From assembly GCF_022539505.1 (NCBI RefSeq), contig NC_061508.1:265366736-265430735 (forward strand): DNA of 64,000 bases. The letters run 5' to 3'. Positions 19,154 to 31,103 of this stretch are shown piece after piece. The notes beneath the pieces were generated by a model. That model saw nothing but the letters and a program-made list of their open reading frames with translations. It was not told where the DNA came from and did not search any database. This DNA is from Lolium rigidum. Lineage: Eukaryota; Streptophyta; Magnoliopsida; Poales; Poaceae. Both the position numbers and the translations under genes were made by a program. How positions within the stretch are numbered: position 1 is the first letter of the stretch; each line of letters opens with the position of its first letter.

Positions 19154-22100
19154 TGTCACATCTCGAAATTTTCAAAATTTTGGAATGTGAAAATAAAATA
19201 AAGCGAGTGTTTGTTTGTTTGTCATAGTTGAAATTTCACAAGGATTTTAAAACTTTTGTGTTTATTAAAAAGTTTTTGCCAAAAATAGAGTTTTCATAAA
19301 CCTTTATTTTCAAAAGATTTTTCCAACAATACTCTATTTTGTTCGGAGGTTTTGAAACTTATAAAATCTTTATTTTGAGAAACGGTTTAAACCCTAAAAA
19401 GGCAATATAGCCACATAGACATGTATGTCAAATTTTGATTTTATAAAGTTTATATTTTAGTTCTAAATTTGGTCTCATGTTGAAGTATTTTTCATAACGA
19501 ATCCAACGGTACCTCATTTACTTTCTTCTGATTATTTTTGACCCTCCAAAAGTGTAGTTTAAATCTCTGAAAAAAAAATGAGAGAGAGCGCGGCCAGGCC
19601 GAACGGCCCAGCTCGCGCGGCCCACCCAGCACCGCCCGCGCGCGGCAGCCAGTGCGCGTCGCCCAGCGTGTAGCCCAGTACCCGGCCCAGCTCCTTCCCA
19701 GCAGCCCAGCCCACCTGACGAGTTCGTCCCCCACCTGGAGATCGATTCCCTTCACGTACCAGAGTTTGTTCATGGCAGTTTCCTTTCTCTCCTTCTCTCT
19801 TCAAATCTATCAAACGTTTCTACTCACTATCAACACGAAAGTTATTCCATTTTCAATGCAGAATCCGTTCAGAGAATTAATTTTTCATTTAGTGGACTTA
19901 GTTCTCCAAACTGTCCTGGTGCACCGAATGCCATCGGTCGGCATACACCTCCCGATCTCTCTCCTTAGTCCATCTCAATACGAACCGAGGAGAGCGCCGT
20001 GTGTCCCTTGTTCTTCTCCACCACTTTGCTTCAGAAAGTTTGTACTGATATGCTCTCTACGGCCCACACCGACCATGCCATCTACAGCCTCAAATTCGAG
20101 TTCATCGTGATGGTACGTCGTCTCTGCTGATCCTTAGATCGTTTCCTTTCGCCAGTCGACTCACCTCACCGTTACCCATCTCAAGGACATGATGCTGCAC
20201 CATATTTTCGATATTGGTCGCGCCGCCGTTGCTCCGCCGGCCACGTCGACGGCGCCGTCGATTTCGTCGTATACCAAGGTACTCATGCCCTGGTTTTTCG
20301 TTCTTCCTTTTTCTTTAGGCCGTGTGCATAACCGGATTCCTTCCTTTCAACCAATTCGCAGTCGGAAGTTCTTCTACGACGACGGGTGAGTTGATTTCCG
20401 TACGGTCTATCCAGCCATATCGCATTTGTCGCCGTCATCTGGAGTCGTGCCTGAGCGCGCCAAGGACGATGTAGGCTCTGCGGAGCCGAGAAGATCCTGT
20501 ATACTCCATCACAAGCCGCTAAGATCACCAGAACATCGCTGATAATCACAGGCGAGCCCAGCACCGTCGAGCACGTACATGCACACATCGCTGGTATGGT
20601 CATTCCCACCTGGCCACATTCTTTTCTTATTCTTTGTACCTGATTTGTTCCGATGGATTTATATCGTATAAACACATCTGGCCATCCCTTTTTAGTTCCA
20701 GCAAGCATCAGGAACATGTACTAATCTTTGATCCAACCAATCCAGACCGTGTGATCCATCTTAGGCCATTAGATATAAATCCAAGTGTCCAGCTTAGCCC
20801 ACTCAACTGAACCGGTTGAAGCATCCTATTCCGATCGATCAGTGCAGATTGTACCAGCTACTTCACGTACACAAACTTTAAAATTGCGTATCGTTTGATC
20901 TAGAGTTCCGTTTCGAATAGTTGTTCTTGCGTTAAGTTTGTAAAACTATTCTCTACAACTTTTGTGTAGGAAGTTTTTCCATCCGAGCAACTTGTTCGGG
21001 CCATTTTTTTTTTGACACCACTAAATTTTAACCGCGTATTGTAAAATTCATATCTTGAGTTCTACACGTCGGTTTTCGACAAACTTTAAACCGTTGGAAT
21101 CAGTAAAATGCCTAGATCATTCTAGAAATTTTGCATGTCGGATTCGCACGCTTTGTTTTTGCGGTATTTCTGTGGTCCGCAATATAGTTCTTCCACTGTG
21201 CAAATCATTTAGACACATTCATATCGTTCCATGACCACATCTCTTTAAAACATATCATCTTAGTCCATATTATTCGAATAAAAATTGAGTTATTTGAGTA
21301 AAATTTTCATATCACTAGTTCCTAACCAATCTTTTTCCTTGTGCCCTTGGTGAGTGTTGTCACACTCTTCATTATGGTATGTTGCTTTACGCCATCTGAG
21401 CCTCATGTGATTCTATCACATGGATCATTCCAATTATTCATTCCGGTGTAGCAAACAACCCTTGACCATATGCCTTGTCAATCTTTTTCTCCTAAGCATT
21501 TGACTTGGATAATCCTTTTCTTTTAAAGCACATGACCCTTCCAATCTATCAATCCATATCTTGCATACCTAACCTCATGCTACACCTTAATACCATAGAG
21601 CGATTTACGATTGTTTTTTGTTTGATTATGTTGCTATGAATGGTGTGTTTATGTTGTGCTTTTTTTTTATTTTATAGTTCGTTTGAAGAGCGACGTGTTA
21701 TGTTGAAAGAAACGAGAATGCTCTTCGACTACTAAAAAGGCAAGTGACACACCCTCACAAATGTCCCAGTTTTATCTATGCACCGTAGAGATTTTTGTAG
21801 TATACATGTGTAGGGTATATGCTTTGCTATGCAATCCCAGTAGTCTAGCTACCCCTACTTGACTACTTTGTCGCCATTAAATTTAGTTGTTGCTCAGCTA
21901 TGCTATGAAATGATTTTGTTAGTGAGTTATGGAAAAACAACTAAGTTTAATGAACTACCTGGGTGGAATTGGTATTGCTCGGATTATGTTGAGTGGTTCC
22001 CTGGGGTCATGTCGTCGAACCTCTGAACCGCCAGGTGTATCGCACTTGTGGACGGCCACCCAGGAACAAAGAGATATTAGACAACCTTGCTCATTAGCTT

Positions 22101-23017
22101 ACCGTACAGCCACATGCTATATGGGCTCTGGCTTGACGGAGTATGTTGTGTGAACCTGGGCCCTACGTGACATGATGATGTAGGGGAATGTAGGTTGGAG
22201 CGGGTCCGTAGAGGATGGTCTGGGTGATCACTTCGGAAAAGTCTCGTCCTAGTCGACATCTGTCCATTTGAGCAAAATGTGCATCATGGAAGAAGAACAG
22301 ACTAGGTCATGTGGGTAAATTTGTACAACCTCTGCAGAGTGTTAAATCTAAGTACTTAGCCGTGTCCTCGGTTACGGACAATTTGAGCGAACTGACAAGG
22401 ATCCTGTTCGAAAATCTCCTCATCCCAATTTCTGATAAAATTTGATTGGTGAACAAGGGTAGGCGGAATTCACTGGTTTCCATCAGTGGTATTCCAGGTT
22501 CATTGATTTCTATCAATGGAACCACCTAATTAGAAGGGAAGAAAATGATTTGACAATTGATAGGAGAAAACTGGCTTTATGCAAATCATACCTGAGCTCT
22601 ACCAGCCAAATGTACACTTAAGTGTTAGGTTGCCATTTGAGTCCACCATAGTGTCATATTGCCAATACATTCAAAGTATTGACCATTCGTGGCTGTAACT
22701 TTTCATGTTGCAGATATTTTGAAAGACGAGTGAGTTACGATGGTTAGGGTTACGAGTCTATCCTCAACATGCTCGCCTGTGGCACATGAAGACGAAGGAC
22801 TCCATGCTGTCTATGTTTGTTCGCTGTAAAACTCTGATGATATGCTAGCCTCGTGCTATGCAATTTTGTAATACATTATGTAATTAATGGATCATACGAT
22901 GTAATAAAGACCTTTGTATCTTGGTATTACATCTTGTACTATGTGTGCTAGCGATTGATCCAGGGACTAGCACAGATACGCACAAAGATCGGCACCCTAC
23001 CGGGTGAGGTCGTTACA
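19154..23017 (+). repeat. Solo LTR of a long-LTR Gypsy element (3864 bp)
   Basis: Starts TGTCACATCTCG and ends GAGGTCGTTACA, flanked by the exact 5-bp repeat CATGC (19149-19153 and 23018-23022) within a CACTA tandem unit that resumes in phase. There is no primer site, polypurine tract or second LTR inside. Toward the 3' end, a TACAACCTCTGCAGAG block and a following AATAAAG signal resemble the 3' part of the 5-kb LTRs at 23638 and 31104, so it is a relative of that Tekay-like family. A GC-rich block (19570-20400) contains short ORFs without recognisable domains. Confidence 0.85.
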
Positions 23018-24110
23018 CATGCGGGTCCCATTTAGCAGCAGCGGTATCACCGTTTGAGAGGCGGCAGGGGATCGAAATAAAAAGGCAAGTGACCAAATTT
23101 GAGGTGCCAAAAAAAATCCAAGAAACGAAAGTTTTATAGTACATAGAGGATGACATGCGGGTCCCATTTAGCAGCAGCGGTATCACCGTTTGAGAGGCGG
23201 CAAGGGATCAAAAGAAAAAGGAAGTAGCCAGAAATCGAGGGGTCAAAAAAATCCAAGAAAAGAAAGAATTTTGGTTCATAGAGGATGACATGCGGGACCC
23301 ATGATCCTGCATCGTAAACGGCTCGATCGGAGAGCGTTGAACGAGATGGCGCGATCGAGAAAAAAAATAATGCCAGAGAGGCTGCCATCTGGGCCCTATA
23401 TCCCTCGGCGGTGCGGATTTGCGTTGACTCGGCCGGCGAACCCGAGAATTCGAGATGCACCACGTCCCGGGCCACCATACGCCACGTTTTGGCCGTTTTC
23501 GTCGGGCTAGGTGGTCTCAAAAACGAGAAAAAAACGTTTTGACATGCACAACGGACAGACCCAAAATCGTCGGCCATGGTACACCAGCAACCACGGCGCG
23601 ACTTCAACTTCGTCGGCCATGGCAACTTTTCTTGTAGTGAACCTTGTCCACTAGACTCACCAGGAGGTACTGAGCATGCTAGACACGATGCCCATCCAAA
23701 CCGTGCACGACAAAGCCCTAACTAGACCGTGATCACCACGTCTGGGCGCGCCAGAGCGTGCATCAGCATGCTTCTGGACGCCGCAGTACACCGCTCGACC
23801 GCACGCTCTCGTCCTTCCCTTCCCATCCACTTGCGCGTGCACACTCCACACCCTTCCGCACCTCGCCGTACACCGCCATTGGCCGTCGCCTGCGCCGTAG
23901 ACGAAGACATGATCAAAGTTCTGCCGCGCCCGTACTGCAAGCACTCGATCGTCGCCAGCACGCCCTCGTCCTCCCCTCGCTGCCCCTTCACGCGCGTCGT
24001 CCTCGCCATGATCCCAGCTACCTAGCGCGCCCCCTACCTTGCCCCTTCGCGCCCTCGAATGCCGTCGCCATGAGCGACCCCTCTCAGCACCCGCGGCACC
24101 ACCTCTCCCG

Positions 24111-24120
24111 CTATAAATAG
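24111..24120 (+). promoter_or_regulatory. TATA box of the 5' LTR
   Basis: CTATAAATAG, conserved at 33179-33188 in the 3' LTR. It marks the retroelement promoter about 2.1 kb into a full-length LTR. Confidence 0.65.
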
Positions 24121-24793
24121 AGGAGCTCCGGGCACCATTTCTTCACAACATCTCCACCCCTCTCACCACTGGTTCTCCTCGCATCAATAGCTAGTCCGAT
24201 TAGCACCTCCACCGCCGGAATTTCAAGATCGGAGCCGCCGGAGGCCGCAGTTCACCGTCGACGATAGACGCTACCCCACGCCTCGCCGACGGTACCAGGA
24301 GCTTCCTCGTCCTTGACAACGACGCCCAGCACCCAGCAGAGCCCCGCGGGAACCTCCGTCACGCCGCCGACCCCCTACCTCGCCGGAGCAGCACGTTCCT
24401 CTCCCCCGTCGACGACGACGACTGTCGACCATCCGATCCACCTCTAATCTGACGACCGAAGTAAGCCCTTACCGTTTCGGTGTTTTAGGGTGTGTTTAGT
24501 TTAAGCCCAGACTAGGCCAACCAAAATTTTGGCATGACCAAAGCAAGGGCACGACCAAAATTTTCGTACACTATTGTTGTTTGGATTATAGCCATTGTAC
24601 GTTGCCAATTTTTTGGCAATATCTTGGGCCTCCATTTGGTTTGTAGCCAAATTGATACATCTAACAACTTGGACTGGCTTTTCCAATGGACGTTAATTGG
24701 ATTTCTAGCTTGTTAAAAAAAAGGATTTCTAGCAAACTGAAAACCATAGATAGTAGAGAAGGGTCCGGAGGAAAATCGTATATTACAGAATAT

Positions 24794-25976
24794 AAGGGCA
24801 TCCCAGCCGGGAGCGACAGTTTGCGTTCGTGTGGGCCAAAAATGCGTCTGGAACGCATCGCAACGGTCTGACGTATATTGATCATTCGCGACGGCGCAAA
24901 CGCAGCGTATATTTACGTCTGGAATGTCGCGGTGGACGCTGCATGTCCCAAGTAACCGCTCGCTTTTCCAGCGGGTCCGTCTTTCAGGGCTGTATCAAGC
25001 GTATCACTTCGGTGGTCATCGCTTCCGCGACTGCAACGCAACCTTCAACATTAATATCGTGGCTGCCTCTTCTCTACGCGCACTGGCGGGCGGCGGCTGG
25101 GCTTCTGCGCCCCATCATCGGAATCATGTTCCGCGCGTGCTTGGCCTTAAAAGTTGACCGGCATCGTCTCTGGCATCGCCCACACCACGGACACCTCCAC
25201 TCCCACTCCTCACCGCCAAGCACCACCGCATCACCATGGGGAAAAAGAAGAACGACTTCGAGGCGCCCGGCAGCGGCACCAAGAAGGCGGAGCAGACGCA
25301 TAGGGTGCGGCTGCCCGTCAACGTGGCACGGCTCATGCACATGAACTGGACGCCGTGTGCGGGCTGGCGGGACTTGCACCTGCCTGGCGACGGCTGGTGA
25401 CTCAGCTTCCTCCGGGTGCCTGTCCCGTTCGTGCCTCCGCGGGAGCCAGAGAGGAGCGCCGAGATCCGGCGTAGGCGGCGGTACCTACCGCCGGACCTCC
25501 ACGTCGATCTCACCTAGCCATCGACTACGACGGGCGCTCGAGGACTCAGCCCCGCAACCGGTGCAACCGCCGCCTCCACCTCCGCCGTACAACCTATGGG
25601 CGGCTCCACCTCCACCACCGGCGTGGGCTGCTCAATCTCCACCACCGGTGTGGGCTGCTTCACCTTCACCACCGCTGGCGGCACCGGCGTATGTTCCGCC
25701 GCTTGCCAACTGGTCGTTCCAGATACCGGAGCTCATTGTGATCGACGACGAGTAGGCGCATGCGTTCTTATGTTTTATATTTTATTTTTCTTTCTATTAC
25801 TATGTAAATTATGTTTTTATGTTAAAAAATGCAAAATCGAAAAAAATGGTTGTGCCGCTGGAGCCACCCGACGCAAACGGACGCGCGCTCAATTTTAACC
25901 ATTTGAACCGAAGCAAACGAATGCATGCGGATATTTTGGATACCCGAAATACGTTGTCCCGTTGAAGATGCCTTAA
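24794..25976. mobile_element. Possible second element nested in the Harbinger element
   Basis: AAGGGCATCCCAGCCGGGA near 24794 resembles the reverse complement of the sequence ending at 25976 (AAGGCATCTTCAACGGGA) at about 12 of 18 positions. This would enclose the gene-like segment in its own transposon. No clear target duplication is visible. Confidence 0.4.
25236..25755 (+). pseudogene. Decayed Trp/Pro-rich gene fragment
   Basis: A good start context (CACCATGGGG) opens a basic protein MGKKK..., followed by a segment with Trp and Cys (HMNWTPCAGWRDLHLPGDGW) that hits an in-frame TGA at 25398-25400. The same frame resumes with an Arg-rich stretch (EIRRRRRYLPPDL) before another stop. A shifted frame then gives a Pro/Trp-rich region (repeated PPPPPAW-like units) ending in the acidic IVIDDE and a TAG at about 25755. 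I read this as a single-exon gene broken by stops and a frameshift. The family is not recognised; it may be an element-encoded protein or a captured host gene. Confidence 0.45.
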
Positions 25977-28848
25977 GCTGCAAGAGATCTGAACGGCCCA
26001 GCCTTTGTTTTTGAGCGGAACCTGATCTGCCCAGCAAGCAACTCGTTCACAAAGAAGAAGAAGAGTAGCGGACTGGGACCTACCTTAAAGAATCGCGGGC
26101 GTGGGCGTTGCCAATTTGTTGGCGCAGGTTTTCGTTGCCCTCAAGTTGCCAACGATTTGGCAAGAATAGCAAAGGCGCGGGCGCGGCAGACCAGGCAAGC
26201 CAAATATTTGGTGTCCATCCAAACCACAGCCAATTCTGGTTGGCTCGCCAATTTTTTGGTATGGTAGCCATTGGTTATAAACCAAACGTACCCTTACAGC
26301 CACTGACGCGTGGGACCCCATGTCAGCAGGCCCGAACCGTTACTGGGCCAGCTTCTCTTTTCAAACCCTTTCGGCCCATCTATTTTCCCGCGCAGCCCAA
26401 CAATTTAAACTGTGTATTAATCCATTTCAGCAGTTATTCCATTCTGGTCTGTGCTATAAATTGAATAGTTCAAAATCAAAAATTCCAATTTGAGTAATTC
26501 AAAATGTTCCAGAAAGCTTATGAATTTATCTATCCAATGCCACTGGTCCCATCTCCAATTTCAAAGTAGAATTAATATGATAAAAATAACAAGACATGGG
26601 CTTTTGCAAATTGAAACTTCATTTAAAATTTAACCATAATTGTTTTTGAATTGATTCCAACTCTAATAACTCACAATCATTGTCCTCTAATTGATTATGC
26701 AATCATATAGACAGGTTGTTTGTATGATCATGGGCTAGATTCAAAAATTGGCTATGTAGTCAATACTAGCTCATTTAAAACTATTTCAATTTTAGGAATT
26801 TAAATCTATGAGGTGTAGCACCTCATTTAAATCATTTTATCAAGTGCTATCAAGTAATGTGTTGACCTCTTTTGCTTAGGTTGATATTTGCTCACTTGTA
26901 GAATTTAAATCAATATAGTTTTTAAGTTGTCATGGTTATTTAAATCACATGAGATGATGAATCTCAATTAAATCACTTTTCTCAAATAATAAAGGTGAAG
27001 TGTTGACCTTGGTCAACATGTGATCATCCCTGGTTATTTGAGAAGATTAAATCTTAAGAAGAATTCAATGAGAGGAAATTATTTCTCCCAAACCAAAGAG
27101 AAACCCTAATTCCAAGTTTCAATGAGAGGAAATTATTTTCCTAATATTAAATAAGAAAACCCTAGCATAAGTTGTGAATAAATGTTAGGTAGTGAGGTTA
27201 GATCCTTTGTGTGAGCCAAAAAGGCTAGTTAAGATTACTTAAGTGTTGTTTTGTGATTGTATCCTCGTATTCGTTTATAGATGCTAGTACCGGAGACTAT
27301 CAAGAGGGAGAGGTCTTCTACCAGGAGGAAGAGCCAGAAAACTTTGATCACCTCACCAACCAAGGCAAGCTAGACTAATGCAAGCTAATATTTGTGCAAA
27401 GTGCAAAGCTCTACAAGAGCAAGGCACCATTACTTTTACTTTATGCTTAATGCTCCTATCCCAAGTTTTTACTTTACAAGCTTTACTAAATTTTGTTTAT
27501 CAAAGTACTTTTTGATTTATGATTCACTTAGTGTAGTTATGGAGTAGTGCAAGAGTATCAAACTTAGCCTAGAGCAATCCAAGTGGCTTAGCACCCCTTA
27601 TGACTAGTTGGAGTGCTAAATTAAAGTTGACTACTATAGATGGGAACTTGTGAAAACCAATGACTTTGAAAACCTTGGAATGATGAGTCATTCTATTGAA
27701 AGATTTTGAAGGTGAATATGACTTGTGAATGACTTGGTGAAATTTACCAAAAACTGATGGTTGGGTTCGGATGCGATACCATTCCAATTTTACAAGTACC
27801 CCCACAATACCCGAATCCGGGTAAGGCTTAGCCGGAAATTTATGTGTCTTAGTATGGGTTCCCTCTAAAACAAGCGTCATCGGGGTTATGCCTGAAGCTG
27901 CCTCTACAACAAAAGGAATGATGTGAAATGACGTGAAATGAGGTGAATGTCCGGCCCAAGCCTCGTGCAGCTCCTGTGCCGACCGTCCGTCTTCACCGGG
28001 AGGCCAAGCTCATGGGGAGAGGTGCCTATACTAGGGTATGTAAATGAAAGGTTAGAATTGGTAGTTCGCGCATCGTGTACGATAAATCAGGGCCAGCTTA
28101 CCCCCGACGAGCTATTGCAATTATTGTGGCACAAGTGTACAACCTCTCGCAGAGTTAAACCTATTCGAATAGCCGCGTCCGCGGTCATGGACAGTTGGAA
28201 AGGCCATACTGTTCCGTCATCAGAATTTTTTTCTAAAAATATGAATGGTGAATGGTGACTTGTGATTTGAATTGAAAGGTGACTTTGACTTTGAATCACC
28301 ACTGAGTTGTGGGAATGACGCTAATGTTCCCACTTGAGTTAAGTTAGGCAAATGAGGAGTTTTTGATTATTAAAGTGTTTATGAAATAAAACTGGCTTTA
28401 TGCAAATGAAACTAGAGCTTAGAACCCCTTTACTATAGTTGACAGTATTTACCTTAGTATTAGTTTGCGAGTACTTTAAAGTACTCATGGCTGTGTCCCT
28501 GGCTATTCAAATGGCCAGACTATGAAGAGGAGTACCAGAACCCGGAAGAAGGACAGCAGGACGTCTACGACAACTAGGATCACTCCCGACGTCAACAGTT
28601 GCCCGTGGAATAGATGGACTACTACTACGATATTTCGCTTCCGCCATGTGTTATGTAATGGATCAATAGAACTTCTATTATTGTAATAAAGACTGGATCA
28701 TGTGATCCTTTATTTGTAAGACGATTATGTGTTGTAATGAATGATGTGTTGTGATATCAATCTATTATGTCTCGCAAAAACAATATTCCTGGGATTGCGA
28801 GGAATGGCATAATAGGCATCTGGATTTAAAAATCCGGGTGTTGACAAG

Positions 28849-28862
28849 TTGGTATCAGAGCC
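28849..28862 (+). other. Primer binding site, tRNA-Met
   Basis: TTGGTATCAGAGCC, two bases after the LTR end, matches the 3' end of initiator tRNA-Met, the common primer of plant Gypsy chromoviruses. Confidence 0.9.
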
Positions 28863-29076
28863 ATTGTTGACCTTAGGAGACCCTAGTTAGAATGGACGTC
28901 TGAAAAACTTAGTTTCAAAAACCAATGAAGTGAATACTTATAAAAACTTATTCTCACTCTTACTCTTGAGATCTTTTTCAAAGAAAGAAAATCCATGCTC
29001 AATTTTATTGGCAATTCTACATAAAAGTTTGCACACTTGATCACTTCTCTAACTTACTCATCCTCATTGCTCACAG

Positions 29077-29550
29077 ATGAAGTACGAATGGGAGTGTTAT
29101 CAGCTTGGTCCCGAAGGCGACCTAAGGTTCGAAAAGGATTTGAAGCAACTAGTGGAATATCTAGGACACCCGTATCCTGAGTTCTTCGGAATACCCCTCA
29201 ACAACCACTCCGGAGAACCACCTCGGTGGGAAGTTTCCACTGATCTACGAAGAAAGCTTGGAGCCCCGGTATGGGAAACCATCCGGTTTTCCGTAACGGG
29301 AAACACTTGGAAGGAAGGACTAGTCAGAGCTATGCAAGAAGCAATTTTCCGTCTGTGCGGACAAAATGAGAACAAGATCAAGAACACTCGCTTCATCTAC
29401 TACCCAAGACAGGATTCCAGGGGAAGAACGATGCCCATGCCACCCCGTACGGAGATGAACCCCTATGTAGCACACCAGGACTTCAAGATGTACAAAACCC
29501 GCAGGGATTTGGACAACGCCCTCGCCTCTCGCCAAGCACATTACCCGTGA
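29077..29550 (+). CDS. Extra ORF upstream of gag (157 codons)
   Basis: An intact ORF lies between the primer site and gag. It encodes a hydrophilic protein beginning MKYEWECYQLGPEGDL with a central block VWETIRFSVTGNTWKEGL and a basic C-terminus. There is no signal peptide, membrane segment, zinc knuckle or protease motif. The ATG directly follows GCTCACAG, which looks like a 3' splice site; the gag ATG also follows such a site, so the two frames could be produced from alternatively spliced transcripts. I do not recognise the family. GC content is higher than in the surrounding LTR and the frame is uninterrupted although gag is broken, which suggests a once-used coding function, perhaps as an accessory protein. 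Confidence 0.6.
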   Translation: MKYEWECYQLGPEGDLRFEKDLKQLVEYLGHPYPEFFGIPLNNHSGEPPRWEVSTDLRRKLGAPVWETIRFSVTGNTWKEGLVRAMQEAIFRLCGQNENKIKNTRFIYYPRQDSRGRTMPMPPRTEMNPYVAHQDFKMYKTRRDLDNALASRQAHYP

Positions 29551-29826
29551 AGATGAAGAATCCCCCCCTGAAGAGTAGTATCACCCCAGCACTTAAGTAG
29601 GTGTGAGTTGTATCAGGATCCCCTTGTATCGTAGAGCGAATGAATGGTTCTTCAAACCAACGGTGTGTTAGCTTTGTAATATGCGATGTTTGGTATGAAT
29701 GAAAAAGTGTTGTTGGTTTTTACCCCCGCAACACTACTCAAGTTTTCAAATTATGAACTTTTTAAACTTTAACAAAACAAACCCTAGAAATTTCCCTCTT
29801 ATCTTATCATCTACCTCAATGTTCAG

Positions 29827-31027
29827 ATGGCCCCACCAACCCGCAACGCCACCCAGGATGCCATGATGCAACTGCTGCAGACGATGATGGCAGATCGAGA
29901 AGCCGAAAGAGCTGAACGCCAAGCAAACCTTGCCGCACTGCAACAGATAGCTCAGAACAATCAAGGCCACGGAAACCACGATCACCCCGGATCGAAGCTG
30001 AAGAATTTTCAGAACACCAACCCTCCAATGTTCAACAAGACTGAAGAGCCACTGGACGCGGATGACTGGCTCCAAACAATGGAGAACAACCTCGAAGTTG
30101 CGGGAGTTGAAGCCGCAGAAAAAGTACTGTTCGCCACCCACTACCTGTCAGGACCTGCCAGAGCCTGGTGGACAAGTGCCCGCGCAATGAATGCGGGACA
30201 GATGATGACCTGGGAGGACTTCAAGCTGAAGTTTAGCAAGTACCATGTGCCCCAAGGACTGATTAAGAAGATGAGAGACAAGTTCCGGGAACTCAAGCAA
30301 GGAAGAATGTCCGTGGTGGAATACCGCGACAGTTTTCTCACTCTGTCAAGGTACGCCCCGGATGAGACCGACACCAATGAGAAAAGGAAGGAGAGATTTC
30401 TGAACGGACTGGCACGACGAGATGCAAACTGTGTTAGTAAACATTCCGTTCGCTGACTTGGAAGCCCTCGTAGACTCAGCCATACAGATGGAAGGAAAGC
30501 TGCATCAGGCCAATGAGAACCGCAAGCGCAGGATGATGAACCAGAGTGGACCTCACCATACCCAGAAGTACCGCAACAACTCCTCTGGAGGATTCCCCCC
30601 AAGACACAACAAGCCCCCTGCTCAGAGTTATCGCCCCAACTACCCCAACAACAACGGAGGACCCCCGAAGCCCGGAGGTAACAACAACAACGGAAACCAC
30701 AACAACAACAACCACAACAGCAACAACAACAATGGGAACAACAACAACACCAACACTGGCCCGAGGACTGGAAGCAATGCCATCCCCGTCACCCCGAAGG
30801 ACAAGTCAACTGTGAACTGCTATGAATGTGGAGTTGTGGGCCACTACTCCAATGAGTGTCCCAAGAAGATTTCCAAGATTGCCGCCAACACCGCTGCACC
30901 TGCCCAGCAACAGCGCCGCTTCACCGGTAGAAGGAACCAGAACAACAACAACGGCCGTTTCTACCACATGACTGCCAATGAAGCTCAGGAAGCACCCCGG
31001 ACCATGCCAAGTATGTCTTCCCGTTAA
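29827..31027 (+). pseudogene. Gypsy gag with a frameshift
   Basis: The first frame (29827-30411) encodes the N-terminal and capsid region of a chromovirus-type gag, including a gag signature around ATHYLSGPARAWW and LKFSKYHVP. The second frame (from about 30413 to 31027) carries the rest of the capsid, a long Asn/Gly-rich low-complexity linker, and a CCHC zinc knuckle CYECGVVGHYSNEC near 30820. One extra G at 30411-30412 separates the two frames; otherwise both are open. No pol follows: the stop is about 75 bases before the polypurine tract. Capsid and nucleocapsid proteins package element RNA into cytoplasmic particles. As it stands the product would be truncated without the zinc knuckle. 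Confidence 0.88.
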
Positions 31028-31089
31028 TAAAATGCTCAATCTCTCTTAGGAACCTAACTTTTCTTAAAATCTCGGGACGAGATTTGTTT

Positions 31090-31103
31090 AAGGGGGAAGG
31101 GTT
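31090..31103 (+). other. Polypurine tract of the Tekay-like element
   Basis: AAGGGGGAAGGGTT directly precedes the TG of the 3' LTR at 31104. Confidence 0.85.

Larger units (their letters stand above)
18563..23637. mobile_element. Right part of a CACTA transposon (tandem-repeat region)
   Basis: The right end at 23624-23637, CTTTTCTTGTAGTG, is the reverse complement of the CACTACAAGAAAAG terminus typical of grass CACTA (En/Spm) elements. Inside it are about seven 135-bp tandem units, split by a solo LTR at 19154-23017. Right of 23637 the LTR of the Tekay-like Gypsy element continues, so the CACTA element sits inside that LTR. The left end and any transposase are lost in or beyond the N gap. 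Confidence 0.75.
24488..26293. mobile_element. Harbinger-type element in the 5' LTR (1806 bp)
   Basis: The insertion interrupts the LTR at TTA, duplicated at 24485-24487 and 26294-26296; the empty site is visible at 33551-33553 in the 3' LTR. The ends GGGTGTGTTTAGTTT and (reversed) GGGTACGTTTGGTTT are inverted repeats. A TTA target and GGG-GTTTGGTT ends are typical of the PIF/Harbinger (Tourist) group. It encodes no transposase but carries a decayed gene-like segment at 25236-25755. Confidence 0.88.
23638..28846 (+). repeat. 5' LTR of the Tekay-like element (start missing)
   Basis: Matches 32713-36103 throughout and ends CCGGGTGTTGACA directly before the primer site. It is interrupted by a Harbinger-type element at 24488-26293. 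A TATA box (CTATAAATAG) lies at 24111-24120. Confidence 0.9.

Noticed and set aside
19559..20110. GC-rich ORFs in the 3.9-kb solo LTR as a captured gene
   Set aside because: No domain, no splice structure and no conserved frame could be seen; they are best explained as LTR sequence.
23729..24120. Overlapping Arg/Pro/His-rich frames before the TATA box in the 5' LTR
   Set aside because: They occur in several frames at once, are altered by indels in the sister LTR (32798-33184), and lie upstream of the retroelement promoter; composition effect.
28849..28862. Possible tRNA gene fragment
   Set aside because: It is only the 12-14 base complement to a tRNA 3' end that serves as a primer site; no cloverleaf is present. 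I saw no complete tRNA or rRNA gene in the window.
30600..30780. Asn-rich stretch as a separate simple-sequence protein
   Set aside because: It is the low-complexity linker between capsid and zinc knuckle within the Gypsy gag.
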